Position numbers and translations under genes: made by a program. Under the pieces are notes generated by a model. That model ran no database searches. It was not told where the DNA came from and worked only from the letters and a program-made list of their open reading frames with translations. Positions 1 through 7,749 of a DNA stretch of 35,371 bases are shown here, in pieces. Origin of the DNA: Betaproteobacteria bacterium (GTDB lineage Bacteria > Pseudomonadota > Gammaproteobacteria > Burkholderiales > SG8-39); contig JACPRN010000179.1 of the NCBI GenBank assembly GCA_016189945.1, positions 1 through 35,371 of the forward strand, given 5' to 3'. Positions within the stretch are counted from its first letter, which is position 1. Each line of letters opens with the position of its first letter.

Positions 1-203
1 CCGGTCTTGGGATTGCGGCCCGGCCGTTGCGGCTTGTCGCGCAACTGGAAATTGCCGAATCCGGAGAGTTTCACGGAATCGCCGTTTTCGAGCGCCAATC
101 TGACTTCCTCGAAAAACGTCTCCACCATGTCCTTGGCTTCACGTTTGTTGAGCCCGACTTTCTCGAAAAGCATGTCCGCGAGCTCTGCTTTCGTGAGTGT
201 CAT
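1..203 (-). CDS. ihfA: Integration host factor subunit alpha, 3'-truncated by window edge
   Basis: The first 67 residues are readable from the ATG at 203 and begin [18 protein letters not shown]; the remainder lies beyond base 1. IHF-alpha pairs with IHF-beta to bind and sharply bend DNA in the nucleoid, in site-specific recombination and at sigma54 promoters. The visible part covers the two N-terminal helices, the core strand motif [13 protein letters not shown], and the start of the DNA-inserting arm, RPGRNPKTG, which in the family carries the intercalating proline. It begins 9 bases after the pheT stop, the same pheS-pheT-ihfA order as in Escherichia coli, so it is probably cotranscribed. 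The alternative, an HU protein, is less likely given this position and sequence. Confidence 0.95.
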   Translation of the reverse strand, partial: MTLTKAELADMLFEKVGLNKREAKDMVETFFEEVRLALENGDSVKLSGFGNFQLRDKPQRPGRNPKT

Positions 204-212
204 TTTCGTTCC

Positions 213-2627
213 CTAGGCGCGCAATTTCGCGCCGAACTTCGTTACCAGCACTTCGGTCAGCCGGGCTACTGCGGCGTCGGCTTCCCCATCCGTCAAAGTT
301 CTCGCAGTATCTTGCATAACTACCCGAAACGCAAGGCTTTTTTGGCCATCTCCGACAGCCGCTCCGCGGTAAATATCGAACAGTCCGATCTCCCGCACCG
401 CAGCAGTGCGCGCGCGCTCGAACGCCTCCAGCAGCGCCTGCACGGGGACGCTCTCGGGGAGCACGACGGCCAAATCGCGGATGAGCGGCGGGAACTTCGA
501 CACTTCGGCGAACTGGGGCAGCCGCAGGCGCATGAGCGGCGCCGCTTCCAGTTCGAACAGCACCGGGGCGCTCGGCAGCTCGTATTTTCGCTGCCAGCGC
601 GGGTGCAATTCCCCTATCCAACCTATGGTTTCGCCCTCCAGCACGACCCGCGCCGTGCGTCCCGGGTGGAATGCGGGGTGGTGCCCGGGCGCGAATCGCG
701 CCCGAGCCGGTTCGAGCAGGGTCTCCAGGTCTCCCTTGGCGTCGAAGAAGTCGGCGCGACGGGCCTTCACGCCCCATTGCTCTTCCAGCGCCGGTCCGTA
801 GGCGATGGCGCCGATGCGGATCGACTGGCGAATCCCGGCGACCTCGCGATCACCCTCGGCCACGCTCGTGTCGCGGAGATAGGTGCGCCCGATTTCGAAC
901 ACGCGCACGCGCGAGAGCTTGCGCTTGACGTTGTAGGCGACGTTCGCGACCAGGCTCCCGACCAGGGTGCTGCGCATCACCGCAAGCTGGCTCGCGATGG
1001 GGTTGAGCAGCCGGATGGGGTTCGCGTTGGCGGCAAAATCGGCCTCCCAGGCGGCATCGGTAAAGCTGTAGTTGATGACTTCGCAGTAGTCCGACGCCGC
1101 GAGTTGTCCGCGGATGGCGTGCAGCGAGCGCTCGCGCTCGGCCTGCGAGCGCATGAGCGCGGGGGCAAGCGGCGGGTGGGCGGGAATGCGCTCGAACCCG
1201 TGCACGCGCGCGACCTCTTCGATCAGGTCCTCTTCGATCTCGATATCGAAGCGAAAGGAGGGCGGGGTGACGACGAACACTTCGTTTGCGCCCTGCCCTT
1301 CGCGTGCGAAGGGGAATCCGAGGCGATGGAATATGTCCGCCATTTCGTCGGCGGGGACCGCCACCCCGAGCACCTTGTGTGCGCGCGCGACGCGCATCAT
1401 TACCGGCTGGCGCTCGGGCAGCCGCGCAACCGCATCGACCGCCGGGCCCGGCTCACCGCCGCAGATATCGAGGATCAGGCGCGTGGCGCGCTCGATTCCG
1501 GCGACGTTGTTGTCGAAATCGACGCCGCGCTCGAAGCGGAACGCAGCGTCGCTGGCGAAATTGTAGCGGCGCGCGCGGCCCGCGATCGCATCGGGGAAGA
1601 AAAACGCCGATTCGAGAAACACGTGGCGCGTTGCGAAATCGGCCTTGGTGCTCTCGCCCCCCATCGCGCCCGCCAACCCGATGGGTCCGCTGTCGTCCGT
1701 GATGCACAGCACGGTGTGATCGACTTCGACGCTCTGCTCGTTCAGAAGCGTGAGCCGCTCGCCCTTGCGCCCGAAGCGCACGTCGATTCCGCCGCGCAGC
1801 TTGTCCAGGTCGTAGACGTGCAGCGGCCGGCCCAGTTCGAGCATGACGTAGTTGGTCACGTCGACCAGGGCCGAGATCGAGCGCTGACCGGCGCGCTCCA
1901 GACGCTGCTTCATCCACGCCGGAGTGGGCGCGCGCGCGTCGACGTTGCGGATGACGCGGCCGGTGAAGCGGCCGCATCCGGCAGGGTCCGAAATGGATAC
2001 TGCCAAGGTTGCATCGATCGCCGCCGCGACCGGCGGCGCCGGCGGCGGATCGAGCCGCGCGCGTGTGAGCGCTGCGACCTCGCGCGCCACGCCGAGCAGC
2101 GACAGGCAATCGGCGCGGTTGGGGGTGAGCTTGATCGTGATCAGCTTGTCGTCGAGCGCGTAATAATCGCGGAAGTCGCGCCCCACCTCCGCATCATCGG
2201 GGAGCGCGAGCAGCCCGCTGTGATCGTCCGACAGGCCCAGTTCGCGCGCCGAGCACAGCATGCCGCGGCTCTCGACGCCGCGAACTTTCGCGATCTTGAT
2301 TTCGAACGGCTTGTCGGGGGCCTCGCCGGGCAGCTTCGCGCCGACCAGGGCGCAGGGCACCTTCATCCCGGCGGCGACATTGGGTGCCCCGCACACGATC
2401 GACAACGGCGCGGCCGCGCCGGTGTCGACTCGGCACACGCTCAGGCGGTCGGCTCCGGGGTGTTTCTCGACGTCGATCACCTTGCCGACCAACACGCCGG
2501 AAAACGGCGGCGCGACATCGACGCAGGTCTCGACCTCAAGGCCCGACATGGTCAATAAGTGGACCAGCTCGCCCGTGGCAAGCGGCGGATTGACCAGCGA
2601 TCTCAGCCAGCGTTCGGAAAATTGCAT
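213..2627 (-). CDS. pheT: Phenylalanine-tRNA ligase beta subunit
   Basis: This 804-residue protein has the usual length for bacterial PheT. With PheS it forms the alpha2-beta2 enzyme that charges tRNA-Phe in the cytoplasm. It starts MQFSERWLRSLVNPPL. An EMAP-II-like tRNA-binding OB domain follows at about residues 39-150 (VGKVIDVEKHPGADRLSVC), then the B3/B4 editing region, the B5 domain, a catalytic-like core, and a C-terminal ferredoxin-fold anticodon-binding domain beginning near FPPLIRDLAVVLPE. It lies 76 bases downstream of pheS and 9 bases upstream of ihfA. The ATG has only a weak Shine-Dalgarno sequence, so translation may depend on coupling. No broken motif was seen. Confidence 0.97.
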   Translation of the reverse strand: MQFSERWLRSLVNPPLATGELVHLLTMSGLEVETCVDVAPPFSGVLVGKVIDVEKHPGADRLSVCRVDTGAAAPLSIVCGAPNVAAGMKVPCALVGAKLPGEAPDKPFEIKIAKVRGVESRGMLCSARELGLSDDHSGLLALPDDAEVGRDFRDYYALDDKLITIKLTPNRADCLSLLGVAREVAALTRARLDPPPAPPVAAAIDATLAVSISDPAGCGRFTGRVIRNVDARAPTPAWMKQRLERAGQRSISALVDVTNYVMLELGRPLHVYDLDKLRGGIDVRFGRKGERLTLLNEQSVEVDHTVLCITDDSGPIGLAGAMGGESTKADFATRHVFLESAFFFPDAIAGRARRYNFASDAAFRFERGVDFDNNVAGIERATRLILDICGGEPGPAVDAVARLPERQPVMMRVARAHKVLGVAVPADEMADIFHRLGFPFAREGQGANEVFVVTPPSFRFDIEIEEDLIEEVARVHGFERIPAHPPLAPALMRSQAERERSLHAIRGQLAASDYCEVINYSFTDAAWEADFAANANPIRLLNPIASQLAVMRSTLVGSLVANVAYNVKRKLSRVRVFEIGRTYLRDTSVAEGDREVAGIRQSIRIGAIAYGPALEEQWGVKARRADFFDAKGDLETLLEPARARFAPGHHPAFHPGRTARVVLEGETIGWIGELHPRWQRKYELPSAPVLFELEAAPLMRLRLPQFAEVSKFPPLIRDLAVVLPESVPVQALLEAFERARTAAVREIGLFDIYRGAAVGDGQKSLAFRVVMQDTARTLTDGEADAAVARLTEVLVTKFGAKLRA

Positions 2628-2703
2628 GGTTGCGCCCGGCGCGCCGCCATTGACGCGGCGTAAAGAACCCCGTCGATGACCGCGGCGCCGAAATAATGCG
2701 GGT

Positions 2704-3720
2704 TCAAGCGAATTGCCTCAGGAATCTCAGATCGCCGTCGAAAAACAGGCGCAGGTCGCCGATGCCGTAACGCAGCATCGTCAGCCGCTCAAGCCCGCAG
2801 CCGAAGGCGAAACCGATGTAGCGCTCCGGATCAAGTCCGAAGTTGCGCACCACTTTCGGATGCACCTGCCCGCTCCCGGAGATCTCCAGCCATTTGCCCT
2901 TGTTCGGACCCGAGGGGAACATCATGTCGATCTCCGCCGAGGGCTCGGTGAAAGGAAAGAACGACGGCCGGAACCTCACTTGCAGGTCGTCGCTTTCGAA
3001 AAAGCGGCGCAGGAAATCGGTGTGCACGCCTTTCAGGTCGGCGAAGCTGATGTGCTCGTCGATCCACAAGCCCTCGACCTGGTGAAACATGGGCGAGTGG
3101 GTGGCATCGCTGTCGACGCGGTAGGTGCGGCCGGGGGCGATCACCTTGATCGGCGGGGTGTGCTGGCACGCATAGCGCACCTGCATCGGGCTCGTATGCG
3201 TGCGCAGCAGCAGATTGAGGCCCGTGGAATCCTTGTCCTCGATGTAGAAGGTGTCCTGCATCGAGCGCGCCGGATGGTTCTCCGGATTGTTCAGCGCGGT
3301 GAAGTTGTACCAGTCGGTCTCGATCTCCGGGCCGTCGGCGACATCGAAACCGATCGAACGGAAAATGGCCTCGACCCTTTGCCAGGTGCGTACCACGGGA
3401 TGGATCGCGCCGCGGCCGCGGCGGCGTCCGGGCAGCGTGACATCGAGCGACTCCTCGGCAAGTTTCGCCTCCAGGCGCGCAAGGGCGATCGCCTCGCGGC
3501 GCTCGGCGAGCGCCGCCTCGATCGCCTCCTTCGCCGCGTTGATGCGCGCGCCCGCATCGCGGCGCGCCTCCGGCGTCAGTTTGCCCAGCCCTTTCAGCGA
3601 TTCGGTGAGCCGGCCTGACTTGCCCAGATAGCGCGCCTTGACGCGCTCCAGTTCGTCGGCGTCCTCGATGCCGGCAAACGCCGCGAGCGCTTCGGCTACG
3701 ATGTCGTGGAGATCGGTCAT
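2704..3720 (-). CDS. pheS: Phenylalanine-tRNA ligase alpha subunit
   Basis: This 338-residue protein is the catalytic class II aminoacyl-tRNA synthetase subunit that activates phenylalanine and transfers it to tRNA-Phe. An N-terminal coiled-coil region (about 1-90) is followed by the catalytic core, with motif 2 visible as [17 protein letters not shown] and motif 3 as [18 protein letters not shown] near the C-terminus. The ATG at 3720 gives the standard N-terminus; its Shine-Dalgarno sequence is weak. It sits between rplT (111 bases upstream) and pheT. In E. coli the pheM leader peptide, rich in Phe codons, precedes pheS. No such leader is apparent here, but the spacer can fold into a strong stem (see 3738-3816). 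Confidence 0.97.
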   Translation of the reverse strand: MTDLHDIVAEALAAFAGIEDADELERVKARYLGKSGRLTESLKGLGKLTPEARRDAGARINAAKEAIEAALAERREAIALARLEAKLAEESLDVTLPGRRRGRGAIHPVVRTWQRVEAIFRSIGFDVADGPEIETDWYNFTALNNPENHPARSMQDTFYIEDKDSTGLNLLLRTHTSPMQVRYACQHTPPIKVIAPGRTYRVDSDATHSPMFHQVEGLWIDEHISFADLKGVHTDFLRRFFESDDLQVRFRPSFFPFTEPSAEIDMMFPSGPNKGKWLEISGSGQVHPKVVRNFGLDPERYIGFAFGCGLERLTMLRYGIGDLRLFFDGDLRFLRQFA

Positions 3721-3737
3721 TGCTGCTGGTCACCGCG

Positions 3738-3816
3738 CCCCTCGCGAGGAGTGCCGCCAGAGCCGGCAGGGCGTGGCAACTGTTCCAATCGGCCGGCGCT
3801 TCGCCACTCCTCGGGG
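3738..3816 (-). promoter_or_regulatory. Long inverted repeat in the rplT-pheS spacer, possible attenuator
   Basis: The 111-base spacer contains CGAGGAGTG at 3745-3753, exactly complementary to CACTCCTCG at 3805-3813. Outer CCCC (3738-3741) and GGGG (3813-3816) can extend the stem, and inner GCCGGC copies (3762-3767, 3792-3797) can also pair. The transcript would form a hairpin of about 75 nt just before pheS. There is no U-run, so it is not a standard intrinsic terminator. Attenuation, mRNA processing or a degenerate repeat are all possible; the function is inferred. Confidence 0.45.
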
Positions 3817-3831
3817 ACGATGCGACGCAAA

Positions 3832-4191
3832 CTATGCGGCGAGCTTCGCCTTCACCTGATCGGCGATGCGCGCGAACGCGGGCTTGTCGGCGACCGCCAG
3901 ATCGGCGAGCACCTTGCGATCGACCTCGATCGCCGCTTTCCTGAGCCCGTTCATGAACGCGCTGTAGGACAGTCCCAGCTCGCGCGCGGCGGCGTTGATG
4001 CGCGCGATCCAGAGCACGCGGAACTCGCGCTTCTTCTGGCGGCGGTCGCGGTACGCGTATTGCCCGGCCTTCATCACCGCTTCGTTGGCGATGCGGTAGA
4101 CGTTGCCGCGCCGGCCGCGGAAGCCCTTTGCCTGATCGATGACTTTCTTGTGGCGCGCGTGCGCGGTGACGCCTCGCTTGACTCGTGGCAT
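3832..4191 (-). CDS. rplT: 50S ribosomal protein L20
   Basis: This 119-residue basic protein matches L20 over its whole length, starting [18 protein letters not shown] and containing [17 protein letters not shown] and [20 protein letters not shown]20 binds 23S rRNA early in large-subunit assembly and in enterobacteria also represses its own operon by binding the rpmI leader. A good ribosome binding site (GGAG, 8 bases before the ATG) overlaps the TAA stop of rpmI, so the two genes are probably translated together. The stop is at 3832-3834. Confidence 0.98.
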   Translation of the reverse strand: MPRVKRGVTAHARHKKVIDQAKGFRGRRGNVYRIANEAVMKAGQYAYRDRRQKKREFRVLWIARINAAARELGLSYSAFMNGLRKAAIEVDRKVLADLAVADKPAFARIADQVKAKLAA

Positions 4192-4203
4192 GCCGAATTC
4201 TCC

Positions 4204-4401
4204 TTACGCGTAGGGCAGCATGGCGCGCACCGACTTGGCGTTGGTGGCGTGCACGGCGGCGATGCCGCGCAAATGGCGCTTGTTCTTGGTGGTCTTCTTG
4301 GTGAGGATGTGTCGCTTGTACGCCTGCGAGCGCTTGATGCTGCCGCCCGCGCGCACCCGAAAGCGCTTGGAAGCGCTGCGCTTGCTCTTCATTTTTGGCA
4401 C
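4204..4401 (-). CDS. rpmI: 50S ribosomal protein L35, GTG start
   Basis: The protein is 65 residues (first residues [19 protein letters not shown] after the initiator), the usual L35 length, and very basic. I place the start at the GTG at 4401-4399. It is preceded at suitable distance by AAGGAG, and MPKMKSKR is the expected L35 N-terminus. An upstream in-frame extension exists but resembles no L35. The gene lies 12 bases before rplT and 190 bases after infC. That spacer holds three hairpins (see 4434-4539) where an L20-responsive control site would be expected by analogy with E. coli. Confidence 0.95.
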   Translation of the reverse strand: MPKMKSKRSASKRFRVRAGGSIKRSQAYKRHILTKKTTKNKRHLRGIAAVHATNAKSVRAMLPYA

Positions 4402-4433
4402 AGGGTTGACTCCTTCTCTTGTCGCGCCGGGTG

Positions 4434-4539
4434 GCTCCCACAGGGAGCGCTTTCTGACCGCGGAACGACTTCTTCTAACACCCGCCTTCCGGCGGGGCAC
4501 TACCGGGCCTCGTGCAAATGGCTGACAAGCCATTTGCAC
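4434..4539 (-). promoter_or_regulatory. Three consecutive hairpins in the infC-rpmI spacer
   Basis: In transcript order: a 12-bp perfect stem GTGCAAATGGCT/AGCCATTTGCAC with a 4-nt loop (4512-4539), a 6-bp stem CCCGCC/GGCGGG closed by a GGAA tetraloop (4481-4496), and a 6-bp stem GCTCCC/GGGAGC (4434-4448). They lie 33-138 bases before the rpmI GTG. In enterobacteria and Bacillus this leader binds L20 and controls rpmI-rplT. Whether these stems mimic the 23S rRNA site cannot be judged by eye. None is followed by a U-run. Confidence 0.45.
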
Positions 4540-4591
4540 CTCGAACCTTCCTTCTTCCTCTGGGAGAAGGAGCCGAGGATGAGGGCTTAGG

Positions 4592-5152
4592 CTACGCCGG
4601 CTTGGGGACGGCCGGCGCCTGTTTCTTCTTGCCGGTCGCCTTCTTCGGCGCGAGCACCATGATCAACTGACGCCCTTCCATTTTCGGATACTGTTCCACC
4701 ACCGCGTAGGGTTCCAGGTCCGCTTTCACCCGCTCGATCAGGCGCACGCCGAATTCCTGATGCGCCATCTCGCGGCCGCGATAGCGCAGCGTCACCTTGG
4801 TCTTGTCGCCCTCTTCGAGAAACTTGACCAGATTGCGCAGCTTGATCTTGTAGTCGCCCTCATCGGTGCCGGGCCGGAACTTCACTTCCTTGACCTGGAT
4901 CTGCTTTTGCTTCTGCTTGGCCTCGTGCGCCTTCTTGGCCTCCCGGTACTTGAACTTACCGAAGTCCATCAGCTTGCACACGGGCGGCTGAGCGAGCGGC
5001 GCTATCTCCACCAGATCCACCTCGGCCTCCTCGGCCATCCGTATGGCCTCGCCGATTGGCACGATGCCGAGCTGTTCGCCGTTCTGACCGACCAAACGCA
5101 CCATCGGTGCGTTGATCTCGCCGTTTAAGCGCTGCGCTTTCTCTGTGGCGAT
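4592..5152 (-). CDS. infC: Translation initiation factor IF-3, probable AUC start
   Basis: IF-3 keeps 30S subunits free and checks start-codon choice. The sequence [22 protein letters not shown] is the IF-3 N-domain, followed by the linker-region motif [25 protein letters not shown] and the C-domain [26 protein letters not shown]. No ATG or GTG exists at the expected start. The ATC at 5152-5150 is preceded by GAGG with 9 bases between and gives 186 residues, aligning with IF-3 proteins that begin MATEK. An ATT at 5161 directly abuts GAGG and would be too close. A TTG at 5185, overlapping the thrS stop, would give 197 residues. Non-AUG starts of infC are known to mediate self-repression by IF-3. 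The start is inferred; the gene identity is firm. Confidence 0.93.
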   Translation of the reverse strand: MATEKAQRLNGEINAPMVRLVGQNGEQLGIVPIGEAIRMAEEAEVDLVEIAPLAQPPVCKLMDFGKFKYREAKKAHEAKQKQKQIQVKEVKFRPGTDEGDYKIKLRNLVKFLEEGDKTKVTLRYRGREMAHQEFGVRLIERVKADLEPYAVVEQYPKMEGRQLIMVLAPKKATGKKKQAPAVPKPA

Positions 5153-5181
5153 GTTCTTAATCCTCGTAACAGTGGGAAAAC

Positions 5182-7095
5182 TCAAGGCCTCGCGCTGGAG
5201 CGGGCCTCGTCGTTGAGCCGAGCGACAAACTCCGCCAGCCCCATCTGCCCGAGATCTTCACCACCACGCACGCGCACGGCCACCTTTTCGGCCGCCTTCT
5301 CCTTGTCGCCCACGACCAACAGGTAAGGCAGCTTCCGAATGCTATGTTCGCGAATTTTATAGGTTATTTTCTCATTCCTCAAGTCGGATTCAGCGCGGAA
5401 CCCGGCTTGCCGGAGCAGTCCGGCGACGCGCGCCGCGTATTCGGCCTGGGAGACGGAGATGTTCATCACCACGATCTGCACCGGCGCGAGCCAAAGCGGC
5501 ATCGCCCCGGCGTAATGCTCGACGAGGATGCCGATGAAGCGCTCCATCGAACCGAGAATCGCACGGTGCAGCATCACCGGCACGCGTCGTTCGTTGTTCT
5601 CGGCGGTGTACTCGGCCCCCAGCCTCCCCGGCATGGAGAAATCCACCTGGATCGTCCCGCATTGCCAGAGGCGGCCGATCGAGTCTTTGAGTGAAAACTC
5701 GACCTTGGGTCCGTAGAACGCCCCTTCGCCGGCCATCTCCTCCCAGGCGACACCCTTCGCGTTGAGCGCCTCGGCCAGGGCGCGCTCGGCGACATCCCAG
5801 GTGGCGTCAGAACCGACGCGCTTGGGCGGCCGGGTGGAGAGCTTGTAGATGATGTCGTTGAAACCGAAATCTCGGTACACGCGCTGCAAGAGGTCGATGA
5901 AAGCCGACACTTCGGGCTGGATCTGCGCCTCGGTGCAGAAGATGTGGCCGTCGTCCTGGGTGAATGCCCGGATGCGCATGATGCCGTGCAGGGCGCCCGA
6001 GGGCTCGTTGCGGTGGCAGGCGCCGAACTCCCCGTAGCGCAGCGGCAGATCGCGGTAGCTGCGCAGGCCCTTGTTGAAGATCTGCACGTGCCCCGGGCAG
6101 TTCATCGGCCGGATGGCGTAATCGCGGTTCTCCGAGCGGGTGGTGAACATGTTCTCGCGATAGTTTTCCCAATGGCCGGATTTCTCCCACAGGCTCCGGT
6201 CGAGGATCTGCGGGCAGCGTACCTCGAGATAGCCGTTGTCGCGATAAACCTGGCGCATGTACTGCTCGATCGCCTGCCAGAGCGTCCAGCCATGGGGGTG
6301 CCAGAACACCATCCCCGGCGCCTCTTCCTGCACGTGGAAGAGGTCGAGCTGCGTCGCCAGGCGCCGGTGATCGCGCCGCTCGGCCTCCTCGAGCATGCGC
6401 ACGTAGGCGTCCTGCTCCTCCTTTTTCGCCCATGCGGTGCCGTAGATCCGCTGCAGCATTTCGTTTTTCGAGTCGCCGCGCCAATAGGCGCCGGCGACCT
6501 TCATCAGCTTGAATACCTTCAACTTGCCGGTCGAGGGCACGTGAGGACCGCGGCACAGGTCGGTGAACCCGTCCTGCTCGTAGAGCGACACTTCCTCGCC
6601 CGCCGCGATGGAAGCGATGATCTCGGCCTTGTAGCGCTCGCCCAGGCGATCGAACAGCGCGATCGCCTCTTCGCGGGGAACGACTTTGCGCGCCACAGGG
6701 TAGTCGCGGCCGGCGATCTCCCTCATCCGCTGTTCGATGGCGGCGAGGTCCTCCGGCGTAAACGGCCGCTTGAAGGAAAAATCGTAGTAGAAGCCGTTTT
6801 CGACCACCGGACCGATCGTCACCTGCGCCTCGGGAAACAGCTCCTTCACCGCGTGCGCGAGCAGATGGGCGCTGGAGTGGCGCAGGATTTCGAGTCCTTC
6901 CTTGTCGCGTTCGGTGATGATCGACACTTCGGCGTCCCCATCGATGCGATGCGAGGTGTCGACCAGCCGGCCGTCCACTTTCCCGGCAAGCGCCGCGCGC
7001 GCCAGCCCCGGTCCGATGGCCGTGGCGACTTCCGCGACCGTCACCGGCGCGTCGAAGCTCTTCTGCGATCCGTCAGGGAGTCGGATAAGCGGCAT
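5182..7095 (-). CDS. thrS: Threonine-tRNA ligase
   Basis: From the ATG at 7095 this is 637 residues, starting [15 protein letters not shown], as usual for ThrS. Domains in order: TGS (about 1-60), the editing domain with [16 protein letters not shown], the class II catalytic core with [12 protein letters not shown], and a C-terminal anticodon-binding domain ([24 protein letters not shown]). It charges tRNA-Thr and hydrolyses Ser-tRNA-Thr. An in-frame GTG at 7116 would add seven residues, but the ATG fits the family better. It lies downstream of tRNA-Val on the same strand and 29 bases before the proposed infC start, heading the thrS-infC-rpmI-rplT-pheST-ihfA cluster. Confidence 0.97.
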   Translation of the reverse strand: MPLIRLPDGSQKSFDAPVTVAEVATAIGPGLARAALAGKVDGRLVDTSHRIDGDAEVSIITERDKEGLEILRHSSAHLLAHAVKELFPEAQVTIGPVVENGFYYDFSFKRPFTPEDLAAIEQRMREIAGRDYPVARKVVPREEAIALFDRLGERYKAEIIASIAAGEEVSLYEQDGFTDLCRGPHVPSTGKLKVFKLMKVAGAYWRGDSKNEMLQRIYGTAWAKKEEQDAYVRMLEEAERRDHRRLATQLDLFHVQEEAPGMVFWHPHGWTLWQAIEQYMRQVYRDNGYLEVRCPQILDRSLWEKSGHWENYRENMFTTRSENRDYAIRPMNCPGHVQIFNKGLRSYRDLPLRYGEFGACHRNEPSGALHGIMRIRAFTQDDGHIFCTEAQIQPEVSAFIDLLQRVYRDFGFNDIIYKLSTRPPKRVGSDATWDVAERALAEALNAKGVAWEEMAGEGAFYGPKVEFSLKDSIGRLWQCGTIQVDFSMPGRLGAEYTAENNERRVPVMLHRAILGSMERFIGILVEHYAGAMPLWLAPVQIVVMNISVSQAEYAARVAGLLRQAGFRAESDLRNEKITYKIREHSIRKLPYLLVVGDKEKAAEKVAVRVRGGEDLGQMGLAEFVARLNDEARSSARP

Positions 7096-7123
7096 ATTCG
7101 CGAGTTTCAGGGCCACAAACGTC

Positions 7124-7167
7124 TAAAAGCCAGAAAACGAAGGGCGTCCCTCCTCCGTTTCCTGGCT
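7124..7167 (-). terminator. Hairpin with short U-run between tRNA-Val and thrS
   Basis: Read on the minus strand, AGCCAGGAAACG pairs with CGTTTTCTGGCT (7156-7167 with 7128-7139; one G-U pair) and is followed directly by TTTT. It starts 6 bases after the encoded CCA end of the tRNA. It fits a weak intrinsic terminator or attenuator ahead of thrS, or a stem trimmed during tRNA 3' processing. Confidence 0.5.
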
Positions 7168-7172
7168 TCCTG

Positions 7173-7249
7173 TGGTAGGCGCGATTGGACTCGAACCAAC
7201 GACCCCCACCATGTCAAGGTGATGCTCTAACCATCTGAGCTACGCGCCT
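7173..7249 (-). tRNA. tRNA-Val (anticodon GAC)
   Basis: This is a 77-nt tRNA with encoded CCA (7173-7175). The acceptor stem AGGCGCG/CGCGCCT is perfect. The D arm is GCTCAGATGGTTAGAGC, the anticodon arm TCACC-TTGACAT-GGTGG places GAC at the centre of a 7-base loop, and the T arm contains GGTTCGAGTCC. GAC reads the valine codons GUC and GUU. It is transcribed towards thrS from a plausible promoter at 7264-7290. Confidence 0.96.
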
Positions 7250-7263
7250 GCGAAGCGGGTGAG

Positions 7264-7290
7264 TTTATCGCATCGGGCCGGCGGGCACAA
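7264..7290 (-). promoter_or_regulatory. Candidate promoter of tRNA-Val
   Basis: On the minus strand TTGTGC (7290-7285) and an extended -10, TGCGATAAA (hexamer 7269-7264), are separated by 15 bases, or 16 if the -35 is shifted by one. The -10 lies 14 bases before the mature tRNA 5' end, which is reasonable for a tRNA gene. Assigned by eye. Confidence 0.45.
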
Positions 7291-7325
7291 ACGCGGGGCA
7301 GGCGCAGCGGCTATTGGCGCCCGCC

Positions 7326-7697
7326 TCAGCCTTGCCAGCCACGCGTCTTGGACGAGTAGCCGTAGGGCTTCATCTTGAAGACCACGTTCGGGCACACCAG
7401 CGTGTACTCGCCGCCCGCCTGGCTGTACGCAAAGGGCTCGCCCCCGGGGCATTTCGGTTGCACGGAGAGGAATTTCGGCACCACCTTGTCGAGCGCCTCC
7501 GGATAGCTTCCGGACTCGAGCTTGTACTTGGACAACGCCTGGATGAGCTGGGTGCCGCGCGACTCGGTGATGGCGATGTTCTTCTCGCCGGCAGTGTAGA
7601 AATCCAGCGCAACATAGGCGACGGCGAGAATCACTGCGATGACCACAAGGACCGCGACCTGCCCGACGCCGGATTGCCCCCCTCTTTTTGCCCTCAT
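7326..7697 (-). CDS. Small membrane-anchored pseudopilin-like protein
   Basis: This 123-residue protein starts at the ATG at 7697, which has a very strong ribosome binding site (AGGAGGG). A short basic N-terminus (MRAKRGGQSGVGQ) is followed by one hydrophobic helix (about 12-32) and a soluble domain. The segment LIQALSKYKLESGSYPEALDKVVPKFL resembles the helix and 'xYP' loop of GspG-type pseudopilins. Two cysteines (in KCPGG and LVCPN) could form a disulfide. The canonical prepilin cleavage motif (G followed by F and E at +5) is absent, so processing by prepilin peptidase is doubtful. It lies 52 bases after recN on the same strand, with no pilus or secretion genes nearby. The function is unknown; the family assignment rests on overall shape. 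Confidence 0.75.
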   Translation of the reverse strand: MRAKRGGQSGVGQVAVLVVIAVILAVAYVALDFYTAGEKNIAITESRGTQLIQALSKYKLESGSYPEALDKVVPKFLSVQPKCPGGEPFAYSQAGGEYTLVCPNVVFKMKPYGYSSKTRGWQG

Positions 7698-7749
7698 TAT
7701 TTCCCTCCTTTTTGGTTGCCACGGCCGTAACTCTAGCAAAAAACCCGCT

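Noticed and set aside
27-2558. 843-residue open frame opposite pheT
   Set aside because: Arginine/histidine/alanine-rich translation typical of the antisense of a GC-rich gene; pheT on the other strand is unambiguous.
7096-7116. thrS start at the upstream GTG (7116)
   Set aside because: It would add seven residues absent from the family's usual MPxxxLPDGS N-terminus and has no ribosome binding site.
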